Assembly (NCBI GenBank): GCA_030609975.1
Contig: JAUWSR010000008.1
Location: 1 to 26,106, forward strand
Reading direction: 5' to 3'
Length of the DNA stretch: 26,106 nt
Source: Acidobacteriota bacterium
GTDB taxonomy: Bacteria > Acidobacteriota > Aminicenantia > Aminicenantales > Aminicenantaceae
Positions within the stretch are counted from its first letter, which is position 1; each line of letters opens with the position of its first letter. Both the position numbers and the translations under genes were made by a program. The notes beneath the pieces are model-generated. The model made no database searches, was not told where the DNA came from, and was given only the letters and a program-made list of their open reading frames with translations. Positions 7,692-15,404 of the stretch are shown piece after piece.

Positions 7692-9035
7692 GAGCAAAGA
7701 AGCGGCCGCGATAAGAACCAGAGCTAACAAAAGGGATTGTCCCGACCAATCCACTACCAACTGTGAGAAGGTGATGGATATTCCGGTCATATTGATAACG
7801 CCGACAATGATCCCGGACGCTACCAGGAGGACGCCGGTCATGATCATATTCCGGGTTCCCAAAGCTAAAGCATCCAGGATATCACGGCCATTCATCTTGC
7901 GCCGGCTCAACCAGGAGGACAAAACCACCGCGAGTATAGAAAAGCCGGCGGCGTAAGTCGGAGTAAAATCCGCTATCAACATGCCTATCAGGAAAAGGAT
8001 GGGGATAAAAAAGTGCAGCCCGTCCCGGACAATTTTCCCCAGAGGTTCATTCTCGATAGACTCTGATTGGCCGAGTTTATTTTTTTTGGCCTCAAGATAT
8101 ACATAAAAGGCCACGGAGGAAAAATACAAGACGGCAGGAAGCAAAGCAGCGCCGATTATGACCATGTAGGGTATCTGAGTCCACTGGGACATGATAAAGG
8201 CACCTGCACCCATGATAGGGGGCATCAGCTGTCCCCCCGTCGAGGCGGCACTCTCCACCGCTGCCGCAAAACGCGGAGAGTAACCGGATTTTTTCATCAG
8301 GGGGATCGTGATGGCACCGGTAGAGACCGTATTGGCCACAGCGCTTCCTGAGATCGTCCCCATAAGGCCAGATGAAAAAACCGCGACCAATCCTGGACCG
8401 CCTGTGAGCTTACGGGTTAAACTGCGCGCCAATTTAATGATGAAGTCGCCTCCCCCCGATCGCAAAAGGAAAGCCGCGAACAGGACGAACATGAAAACAT
8501 AGGTAGAGGAGATGGAAGCGATCATGCCAAACAGGCCTTCATCTGTGAAGTACATCCGGTAGAGCACACGGCTGAGATTCATCCCCCGAAAGCCAAAAAT
8601 ACCTCCCAAGTGGCTGCCCCACCAGAGCACGTAACTCAGGAGAAGTATCGCCAGGATAGGGATGACGTAGCCCGAAGTCCTACGTGTCAATTCCAAGGTC
8701 AATAGCAGCGCCAAAGCCGCAAACACCAGGTCCATCATAACGGGGACTTCGTTCCGGTTGTGCAGAGCTTCCTCGAAAAAGATCAGATAGAGGCTGGACG
8801 CCAGAACCAGGCCGGCCAGAACCATCCCCCATCTGGATACGTTTTCTTCGCTTTTTTTTCTCCGGAAGGCTGGGTACAATAAAAAACCCAAGGCTCCCAA
8901 AAGGCCCAGATGCAGGCTGTTCCTCCATAATTCGCTCAGGTTACCAAAGGTGTTGGCCCAGATATGGAAGACCGCTACTGCGGCTGCAAACCAGGTTATG
9001 AATTTCTGAAATAGATCCACCGGAGTATTTTTCAC
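7689..9035 (-). pseudogene. TRAP transporter fused 4TM/12TM permease, N-terminal part
   Basis: These 448 residues are the first two thirds of a fused TRAP permease (small and large membrane subunits in one chain), the partner of TAXI-type binding proteins for sodium- or proton-driven uptake of organic acids or amino acids. Visible are four N-terminal hydrophobic segments, then the DctM-like part with SGSAVANTVSTGAITIPLM, ESAASTGGQLMPPIMGAGAFIM and about eight further membrane segments. Translation begins at GTG 9035 with no strong ribosome site. The frame ends at TGA 7689-7691, within ASLL-stop-GMGLP, where relatives read a residue such as Leu (ASLILGMGLP). The intact chain would be 622 residues plus the stop position, normal for the family. 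It follows the TAXI gene by 65 bases on the same strand. Confidence 0.88.
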
Positions 9036-9100
9036 TAGGTTATAGATACCCCAGGGAAACCAGAAAATACAAGTGTAAATTATCTGGGATTCGATTTACC

Positions 9101-10111
9101 CTATTTCAGTCGTGCAGGGATATCCAATCCTTTTTCTTGATAATAACGGAGAGCACCGGGATGCAGCGGCAAGGAAAATCCATCCACCGCTTTCTCCAAA
9201 GCCTTGGATTTTGTTGCCTGGTGGATCTGTTGGAGATAATCCAAATTGTCGTACAGGGTCTTCACGATCCGGTAAACGTTTTCCTCGGAGATATCTTCAT
9301 GCACGACCAGCAGATTGGGTTGCGATATGAGCTCCAGGTCCTCCTCCTGTCCGGGATAGGTGCCAGCCTTGAGGATGGCCCTTCTCCAGACTGCATAGAG
9401 CCCATTCACGGACTCCAACTGGCTGTCGCTGAATTCCAGGATCTTGAGATTCTTACTCCCCATGGCAGCATAGGCCTGGGTTATAGCACTGGCGGGGGGC
9501 CCTGCCGGAATATTCATGCCTGAGATACGCCCATTCTGCAAAGCCTGAGCCGAGGGCGTATATCCCATATACTTGAGCTTGAAATCTTTGTCAGGGCTAA
9601 ATCCTAAACCCTCAAGGATAACTCGCCCTGAGATCTCGGTCCCAGACCCTCTGCGGCCGATGGAGAAGTTTTTTTTGCTAAGATTCACAAAATCCGACAT
9701 ATCCCCGGATTGAGCATACTTAGCCTGAATGACAAAATGTTCGACATTGTCCCAGAGGACGGAAACCGACCGCAGGTACTTTTGAGGGATCCCCTGATAC
9801 CGCCCCCTTCCCTGCCACGCCATTGCCCCATACAAACCCTGGATGATGGCCAGATCCGCCTCCCGGTTATCCAGGAGCTGCAGGTTCTCCCCTGATCCGG
9901 CAGAGCTGATGGCAGTCATAGAGATACCCGCCTTCTCCCCCAGATTCTTGGAGATGAGTGTAGCAATGGCGACCCCCACAGGATAGTAGGTCCCACCCGT
10001 AGTGGCAGTGGCCAAGATCAAACGTGTTTTCTGAGGCTGGGGAAAAGCACCGCTGCTTAAACCTGCAGCCAACAAAACGAGAAAAAGAACAAGAGCAATT
10101 GTTCGTTTCAT
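9101..10111 (-). CDS. TAXI-family TRAP transporter substrate-binding protein
   Basis: This periplasmic binding protein (336 residues) delivers substrate to the fused TRAP permease encoded next. ATG 10111 is preferred since it opens a textbook signal peptide (MKRTIALVLFLVLLAAGLSSGA). A TTG at 10129 with AGGTGA seven bases upstream is an alternative adding six residues. Family features are LATATTGGTYYPVGVAIA at the mature N-terminus, AGSGENLQLL, EADLAIIQ, the GRRGSGTEISGR segment and the KYMGY-to-ALQNGRI stretch, as in TAXI (TRAP-associated extracytoplasmic immunogenic) proteins. Glutamate-like compounds are reported ligands for some TAXI proteins, but the ligand here is unknown. The gene sits 48 bases after the DUF1015 gene and 65 before the permease, consistent with one operon. 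Since the permease is interrupted, this protein may currently lack a working partner. Confidence 0.92.
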   Translation of the reverse strand: MKRTIALVLFLVLLAAGLSSGAFPQPQKTRLILATATTGGTYYPVGVAIATLISKNLGEKAGISMTAISSAGSGENLQLLDNREADLAIIQGLYGAMAWQGRGRYQGIPQKYLRSVSVLWDNVEHFVIQAKYAQSGDMSDFVNLSKKNFSIGRRGSGTEISGRVILEGLGFSPDKDFKLKYMGYTPSAQALQNGRISGMNIPAGPPASAITQAYAAMGSKNLKILEFSDSQLESVNGLYAVWRRAILKAGTYPGQEEDLELISQPNLLVVHEDISEENVYRIVKTLYDNLDYLQQIHQATKSKALEKAVDGFSLPLHPGALRYYQEKGLDIPARLK

Positions 10112-10159
10112 ATTATGATAAAGGAGCAAGGGTAAGTCACCTGGATTGCCCCTAACCAG

Positions 10160-11407
10160 CTAATCATCCAGGGCATGCACCAGAAGTCCACTCCGAAGCT
10201 TAGGTTCAAACCAGGTGGTTTTAGGCGGCATCACCTGCCCCGAATCAGCGATCTTCATCAATTCCTGGATGGAAGTGGGATACATGGCAAAAGCCACCTG
10301 GAATTTGTCGCTGTCCACCAATTTCACAAGCTCGGCCATCCCCCGGATCCCTCCAATGAAATCGATATCATTGCTGGTGCGGGGGTCGGTAATGCCGAAG
10401 AAGGGGCTGAGCAGATTGTTCTGGAGATAGGAGATATCCAGGCTACCAACAGGATCGTCAAAATCCACTCGCTCGCTCTTTATGATCAGCTTATGCCAAT
10501 TCCCTTCAAAATACATTCCGATCTCCCCCTTCTGTTGGGGTTTATTGGGTTCCGGCCCGATTTTTTCTACAGTAATATTTTCGCCTAACGCTTGAAAGAG
10601 TTCTTCACTTGTGTGCCCGTGCAAATCCTTCAACACCCGATTATAATCCATGATGTTCAACTGATAATCCGGAAACAGGACGGCCAGAAAAAAATTGTAT
10701 TCTTCATCGCCGGTGTGGTTTGGATTTTCGCCTTTACGCTTATTGGCAACTTTAGCGGCGGAAGCCGAACGGTGGTGCCCGTCGGCCACATAAAGGTATT
10801 CGAGACCGGCAAACTCTGCCACTAAAGCGTCAGCCACATCGTCATCTTCCACGATCCAAAGCGTATGGCCGATCCCATCCTCCGCCTCAAAATCGTAAAC
10901 GGGGGGATTGTCCACGATGCGCACGACCATAGCATCTATGGGCTTTTGAGCTTTGTAGGTCAAGAAAATGGGACCGGCGTTGGCGTTGGTAACATCGACG
11001 TGGGCGATACGGTCCTTTTCTTTAACCGGACGGGTGTATTCGTGTTTCTTGATCACATCATTGTCATAATCATCGACCGAAACACATCCCACAATACCAT
11101 ACTGTTCTCTGGCTCCCATAGTTTGACGATAGATATAGAGACGCGGTGTTTCCTCCTGCACCAATGTGCCCTCGGATTTGAACCGCTCAAAATTTTCCCT
11201 CGCTTTATCGTATATTTCTTGAGAATAAAGATCCGTTCCCACAGGCAGATCGACCTCGGGTTTAACCACGTGCAGAAATGAATAGGGATTCCCCTGCACC
11301 AGTTCTCGCGCTTCTTCACTGTTGAGCACGTCATAGGGATAGGAGGCCACCTTGCGCTCCAGTCCCTTTTGAGGTCTCCAGGCTTTGAATTTTCTTAAGA
11401 CTGCCAT
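10160..11407 (-). CDS. DUF1015 family protein
   Basis: A cytoplasmic 415-residue protein of the DUF1015 family, recognised from FKAWRPQKG near the start, the VASYPYDVLNSEEA segment, KHEYTRPVKEKDR (about 121-133), the signature ADGHHRSASAA (208-218), and DPRTSNDIDFIGG near the C-terminus. Its biochemical role is not established; His/Arg-rich conserved motifs suggest an enzyme. In many anaerobes the gene lies beside serine or phosphoglycerate metabolism genes; here it is instead first in a line with a TAXI-TRAP importer. AGGAG precedes the ATG by a normal distance (AGAGGAGAAAAAG then ATG), so the start is well supported. Length is typical and there is no sign of damage. No signal peptide is present. 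Confidence 0.9.
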   Translation of the reverse strand: MAVLRKFKAWRPQKGLERKVASYPYDVLNSEEARELVQGNPYSFLHVVKPEVDLPVGTDLYSQEIYDKARENFERFKSEGTLVQEETPRLYIYRQTMGAREQYGIVGCVSVDDYDNDVIKKHEYTRPVKEKDRIAHVDVTNANAGPIFLTYKAQKPIDAMVVRIVDNPPVYDFEAEDGIGHTLWIVEDDDVADALVAEFAGLEYLYVADGHHRSASAAKVANKRKGENPNHTGDEEYNFFLAVLFPDYQLNIMDYNRVLKDLHGHTSEELFQALGENITVEKIGPEPNKPQQKGEIGMYFEGNWHKLIIKSERVDFDDPVGSLDISYLQNNLLSPFFGITDPRTSNDIDFIGGIRGMAELVKLVDSDKFQVAFAMYPTSIQELMKIADSGQVMPPKTTWFEPKLRSGLLVHALDD

Positions 11408-11870
11408 CTTTTTCTCCTCTCGAATATGAATTTGCTATTTATATAATGAGCGATAAGTTTAGCAAAAACCTATTGAAATGTCATACTACCTACAAATATC
11501 ATCAGGAAACATCCTCAAAACAGTGATTGATGCATAGACGGGTATGTTACATAGAATTTGGGGATGAATTGAGCGACATTGGAGGATTTAGCCTTCCCGA
11601 ACTGTTTTTGGAGGGAACCCGACGAAGTCGGGCTCGAGGACTGTTGTGAGCACGAGATGATCTTTAACGCGGTCGATGTGTATCTGAGGTTAAGGTAGCG
11701 GGGGATATGTAAACATGCGGAGTTCCGCAGAGCCGAGAAAAACAGAGAGGGAATGGCGTTAAAAATCTGACCGGAGCGAAGCCATCCCCAAATTCTAGTA
11801 TCATCACGGAATTAAGGATGCTTACATATCATCATTCCCACTAGACTTTAATGAGGGCTATATGTTAGAT
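11408..11870. other. 463-base intergenic region between the DUF1015 and M24 operons
   Basis: No credible gene is seen on either strand. The right-hand 100 bases (11408-11510) are AT-rich and should hold the promoter for the DUF1015-TAXI-TRAP operon on the minus strand; a TATATA box lies at about 11440-11445 but its -35 is poor. The rest is taken up by the inverted-repeat element listed separately and by an additional 12-of-13 inverted match, 11704-11716 with 11818-11830. Confidence 0.6.
11552..11797. mobile_element. 246-bp MITE-like element bounded by 15-bp perfect inverted repeats
   Basis: TAGAATTTGGGGATG at 11552-11566 is exactly complementary to CATCCCCAAATTCTA at 11783-11797. Inside are further short palindromes: CCCGAC-GAA-GTCGGG (11618-11632) and GCGGA-GT-TCCGC (11717-11728). 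No open frame of transposase length is present. Terminal inverted repeats around non-coding, structured DNA fit a non-autonomous transposable element or a folded RNA whose ends pair. No clear target-site duplication is visible, so mobility is inferred. Confidence 0.55.
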
Positions 11871-13238
11871 CTACTTTATCAGGTAAAATTTCGTTTGATG
11901 TCCGTCTATGAAACGGCAGCCATCCTTTGTGAACACGCCATCTTCCTCGAATCCGATACGAACATCCTGCCCTCCCCACTCGGGAACACTGGTCGTACTG
12001 GAAAATTCGATGGCATAGACAGTATTGTAATTGAGAGGATATTCCATCTCGGTGCGGATCCCTTCCGGAGCATTTTGTACCGGACGGGCGTCCATGGAGG
12101 TGCCGGCGGCATGACCATGCACACCCAAGGGGTGGGAGTAGATCAAAGGGCGCAGCCCTGCAACAGTGGCCTTTTCCATGGCCGTATCCGTGATCTCATT
12201 CCCGGTCCGGCCGGACATGAATTCACCCATAAAGATCTCCGCAACCTGATTGGCGCGAACCAACGCCTTTTTTAATCCCGCAGGAGCATCATCCTCACCA
12301 ATACGACACACATAGGCATGCAGCTGCATATCCGTACACAGCCCCAGATAGACAATACCGATATCGCAGTGAAGGAGGTCGCCTCTACGGATCACCCGGG
12401 GATTATCCTTATACAGCGACGCCACCTCGTTGTTCCGCTGAATGGAGATCGAAGGTTGGAACCAGGTGTCCAAGCCCAGGTCAGTAAATCGCTGACGGAT
12501 CCACCACACCACATCATCGCTGGTCGTGATATCGGGGATTACCACCTGATTTGAGAAAAACTCGGCAATGATGTCATGAGCGATCCCACATATATGGCGA
12601 TAAACGCTCAATTCCTGAGGACTGCGTGTCTCCAACCAACCTAAACAGAGTCTCTCGGCTGAAACAAAGCGCGAAGACAGCCCCTGCCCCAGATGCTCCT
12701 CCAACTTCTCTTTGAGACTTGCTGTCAAACCATCGCCAAACCGGTAGGTGGGTGACACATTGATCCCGATCTTTTTAGGATCAAGCTCCTGGATAACTTC
12801 GGCTAAGCTTTCAAACTGCAGCTTATTCTTGTCCGTCCACGTCCCCTTATACCAGTTCCTTGTTCCATAATAACTGCCGGAAAGCCTTTCCACGCCTGTG
12901 TCTTCCCCCCGGTCATAGAACATCAGAATGGACGTCCGGCGCGCGTTCATGGTCGGTTCCGGCACTAAACTCATGTAGACAGGATCTTCGTTGTACTCCC
13001 GGTTGATGATGAGCCAAAGATCGATCCCTTCCCTACGCATCAGCATGGGGATGAGGTTATCCAATCTCCAGCGCAGCCACTCATTATAAATCTCGGCCCT
13101 TTCTCTTTCAGGTAGGATCTTCTCTATATCCTTGACCGCAGCCCCTCCGAATTCCTGAGCAGCGGAAGGCACTGTTGCTCCCAGCAGTATAACCAGCAGC
13201 AAGACTGCGACACTGTAAATTCTGTTATTCCTCGCCAT
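11871..13238 (-). CDS. Secreted M24-family metallopeptidase (Xaa-Pro aminopeptidase-like)
   Basis: A 455-residue exported member of the pita-bread (M24) fold, most like Xaa-Pro peptidases, which cut the bond N-terminal to proline. A Sec signal peptide covers about residues 1-28 (ending PSAAQ). The N-terminal creatinase-like domain runs to about 200. The dinuclear metal ligands are in order: D292 and D303 (HCDIGIVYLGLCTD), H369 (SHPLGVHGH, with H376 in the place of the second conserved His), E411 (YAIEFSS) and E431 or E432 (RIGFEEDG). The loops around these are not the standard GHGIG and NEPG forms, so it belongs to a divergent branch. AGGAGG lies upstream of ATG 13238. It follows the Tat-exported M24 gene by 55 bases, likely in one operon. 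Confidence 0.88.
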   Translation of the reverse strand: MARNNRIYSVAVLLLVILLGATVPSAAQEFGGAAVKDIEKILPERERAEIYNEWLRWRLDNLIPMLMRREGIDLWLIINREYNEDPVYMSLVPEPTMNARRTSILMFYDRGEDTGVERLSGSYYGTRNWYKGTWTDKNKLQFESLAEVIQELDPKKIGINVSPTYRFGDGLTASLKEKLEEHLGQGLSSRFVSAERLCLGWLETRSPQELSVYRHICGIAHDIIAEFFSNQVVIPDITTSDDVVWWIRQRFTDLGLDTWFQPSISIQRNNEVASLYKDNPRVIRRGDLLHCDIGIVYLGLCTDMQLHAYVCRIGEDDAPAGLKKALVRANQVAEIFMGEFMSGRTGNEITDTAMEKATVAGLRPLIYSHPLGVHGHAAGTSMDARPVQNAPEGIRTEMEYPLNYNTVYAIEFSSTTSVPEWGGQDVRIGFEEDGVFTKDGCRFIDGHQTKFYLIK

Positions 13239-13293
13239 AGTAACCTCCTAAAATTAAGAAATCCCCCGATATATTTTTCCTCATCTCCCCCTC

Positions 13294-14544
13294 CTATCCC
13301 CCAATAGGGTCATCGATGGCCGCAGACTCCATCCCTCCCAGAAAGCGGGCACCGTCTTCGGTCACCACAAAGCAGTCCTCAATGCGAACTCCGAACTCAC
13401 CGTAGATGTAGATGCCGGGTTCGTTGCTGAAGGTCATACCAGGACGCAGCAGCGTCTTGTTTCCCCGCACCAAATAGGTGTATTCGTGACCTTCCATGCC
13501 GATACCGTGGCCCAGACGATGAGCGAAATACTTGTAATCCGGTCCAAATCCAGCGTCCTCGATGACCTTGCGGGCAGCCTTGTCGATGTCCTCGCAGGGA
13601 ATCCCAGGCTTGACGGTTTTGTGTGCAGCCAACTGAGCTTTACGCACGATATCCCAGACCTTACGTTGTCTATCCGAGGGTTCTCCAAAAACTATGGTCC
13701 GGGTGACATCCGAACGAAATCCTTCCACGCTGCAGCCGCCGTCTACCAACACGATATCGCTATTACCCAGATCTCTTCTGGCCATGGATCCGTGGGGAAA
13801 TGCGGAATTTTCTCCAAAGGAGGGGCCTCCTCCTCCGCTCACACCCATCTGTTGATGGGCTGTACGGATATAGCCTCCAAGATCACGAGCGGTCATGCCG
13901 TCACGCAAGTTTTTAAATGCCTCACGATAGGCCATTTTGGTGATCTTGTTGGCCAGATCCATGTAAGCGATCTCTTTCGCTGTTTTAATCACCCGGCAGT
14001 TTTCGGTCACAACGGCTCCATCCACAATTTCAAATCCCGGAGCCTCTTTCCTCATACCCTGAGCGACAAAACTGCGCACGGTAGGCCCTAGAGCCAGCCT
14101 TCCCCCAGAATAGCCGCTGCGGCGCATGATTCCACCGATCAACTTATAGGGACTCTCATGTTCCTCCCAGGTACGCATCTCTTGGCCTTTAGGTATACGT
14201 TCCTGGGCACGTTCCCCCTCAAAGGCAGGGCATATCCAAACAGGATCATGTGCACGTCTCAGCAAAACACCAAAAGTGCGCTCGCTTCGCCCCCAATTCA
14301 CGTTGGTGAAGTACCTCAGGTTGACACTTCCCGTGAGAAATAGGGCATCGATCTTGTGCTGAGCCAAGATCTCTTGGGCCTTTTCCTGACGCTTGGAAAA
14401 ATCTTGAGGTGTCAAAGGCTCCACCCCCGTCAACATGTTTTTAAGTTCCTCTTCGACTCCCGAACGCGCAAACAACGTACGGGTGAAGCCAAATGCGGAA
14501 AGAGAAACTCCGCCGATCTTTATAAATTCTCGCCGAGAAACCAT
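13294..14544 (-). CDS. Tat-exported M24-family Xaa-Pro peptidase
   Basis: A 416-residue peptidase predicted to release N-terminal residues next to proline. The start at 14544 is chosen because AAGGAGAG precedes it and because it opens a twin-arginine signal, VSRREFIKIGG followed by a hydrophobic stretch. The frame stays open 96 codons further upstream but those codons overlap the neighbouring gene. The creatinase N-domain is followed by the catalytic domain with a complete ligand set: D268 and D279 (VDGGCSVEGFRSDVTR), H346 (GHGIGMEGHE), E375 (SNEPGIY) and E389 (VRIEDCF). Tat export suggests the protein folds and loads metal in the cytoplasm, unlike the Sec-routed M24 partner encoded next. Length and motifs are canonical. 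Confidence 0.92.
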   Translation of the reverse strand: MVSRREFIKIGGVSLSAFGFTRTLFARSGVEEELKNMLTGVEPLTPQDFSKRQEKAQEILAQHKIDALFLTGSVNLRYFTNVNWGRSERTFGVLLRRAHDPVWICPAFEGERAQERIPKGQEMRTWEEHESPYKLIGGIMRRSGYSGGRLALGPTVRSFVAQGMRKEAPGFEIVDGAVVTENCRVIKTAKEIAYMDLANKITKMAYREAFKNLRDGMTARDLGGYIRTAHQQMGVSGGGGPSFGENSAFPHGSMARRDLGNSDIVLVDGGCSVEGFRSDVTRTIVFGEPSDRQRKVWDIVRKAQLAAHKTVKPGIPCEDIDKAARKVIEDAGFGPDYKYFAHRLGHGIGMEGHEYTYLVRGNKTLLRPGMTFSNEPGIYIYGEFGVRIEDCFVVTEDGARFLGGMESAAIDDPIGG

Positions 14545-14635
14545 AGAACTCTCCTTGATAAAAGTAGTGATTATTCCACTGCAGACATGCAAAGAATCTA
14601 TAACAGAGGGCGCAGAATTGTCAATGAAGGAGAGG

Positions 14636-15151
14636 TTATTTCTTGTGTTGGAGCGTGCGCAGCAGCTCTTTTTCGCTGCGGATGCCCTTAAGGATCTCGG
14701 GCAGAAGGGCCCGGGTTTCAAATTCGTCGTAGCCACATTCCCGAATCTGAAGGGCATCGCCTTCGATATGGCACATAATCTCACGTATACTTTCCGGATA
14801 GCGGACGAAGTGTTTATTGGCCGCTTCTCCAAAATAGGTCACTTGGAGGATCATCCGCTCTCCATTGCCTTCTTTGTGGCTCAGGATCATGACATGCTCT
14901 TCACGGTTTGCCCAGATCCCATCCAGGTTGAGGTGAAATTCACGTTTGATGAAATCCTCTTCGTCCCTGTAGCCGAACTCTCGTACCTCATGATAGATCT
15001 GCAGCAGTATGCCTTCAGATCTCTGGGAAGAACGGGAGTCCTTAGCTTGAGAGTTTAAGACAGGGAATCCAGGGGCAGGATAGAGCAGATAGAGGAATGA
15101 AGCCAGGATGATCACTTTCGTGAAGCGGATCAGGACGGATTTTTTGTACAT
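14636..15151 (-). CDS. Small secreted protein of unknown function
   Basis: A 171-residue protein I do not recognise. It begins with a positively charged, hydrophobic N-terminus (MYKKSVLIRFTKVIILASFLYLLYP), a signal peptide or N-terminal anchor, then a charged, mostly helical-looking body with an extended middle (HLNLDGIWANREEHVMIL, ERMILQVTYFG). A GAGG directly abuts the ATG, too close for normal ribosome binding, and a good promoter lies only about 15 bases upstream (see the promoter entry), so a leaderless or very short-leader mRNA is possible. It heads the strand that continues with the two M24 genes, 91 bases before the Tat-exported one. Coding status rests on the signal peptide, coherent length and context. 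Confidence 0.65.
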   Translation of the reverse strand: MYKKSVLIRFTKVIILASFLYLLYPAPGFPVLNSQAKDSRSSQRSEGILLQIYHEVREFGYRDEEDFIKREFHLNLDGIWANREEHVMILSHKEGNGERMILQVTYFGEAANKHFVRYPESIREIMCHIEGDALQIRECGYDEFETRALLPEILKGIRSEKELLRTLQHKK

Positions 15152-15161
15152 CCTCTTTTAT

Positions 15162-15190
15162 AATATGGGGTATTTTTCAGTTTTTGTCAA
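15162..15190 (-). promoter_or_regulatory. Predicted sigma-70-type promoter for the small secreted protein and M24 genes
   Basis: On the minus strand, TTGACA (15185-15190) is followed after 17 bases by CATATT (15162-15167), with TATTAT overlapping at a 19-base spacing. Transcription would begin only a few bases before the ATG at 15151. Confidence 0.45.
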
Positions 15191-15285
15191 AATTTTCAGG
15201 TCCTTCTTTCAGGAGCTTGTAGACATATAAAAAGGGCTACGGTATTATATTTAAGGAGAAAGTCAGATCGGGGATAAATAAATAT

Positions 15286-15314
15286 TTGACACCCAAACAA
15301 GCCTGTGATAATTT
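15286..15314 (+). promoter_or_regulatory. Predicted sigma-70-type promoter for the 471-residue secreted protein
   Basis: TTGACA (15286-15291) and TAATTT (15309-15314) are separated by 17 bases, about 90 bases before the start codon. GATAAT overlaps the -10 at shorter spacing. The surrounding DNA is AT-rich and divergent from the promoter on the other strand. Confidence 0.5.
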
Positions 15315-15331
15315 TAAATAAATATGAGTAT

Positions 15332-15350
15332 TATGATAGGATTTATCATA
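15332..15350. promoter_or_regulatory. Palindrome just downstream of the promoter, possible operator
   Basis: TATGATA-GGATT-TATCATA is a perfect 7-bp inverted repeat (15332-15338 with 15344-15350) about 18 bases after the -10 box, a suitable place for a dimeric repressor site. No regulator gene is next to it. Confidence 0.35.
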
Positions 15351-15404
15351 TTAACGCAGCTCAAGGGAAAAATCCTATAATTCAATGATCCAAGGAGGAG
15401 AGTC

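Noticed and set aside
7207..7749. 180-codon frame overlapping the TRAP break, suggesting a frameshift instead of a stop
   Set aside because: Its translation is not membrane-permease-like; the correct continuation is in the original frame directly after the TGA.
11552..11797. Riboswitch or degraded transposase gene in the inverted-repeat element
   Set aside because: No aptamer pattern I know and no translated similarity to a transposase in any frame I read.
14545..14832. 96-codon N-terminal extension of the Tat-exported M24 peptidase frame
   Set aside because: It overlaps the neighbouring gene, has no family similarity, and the Tat signal with a good ribosome site starts at 14544.
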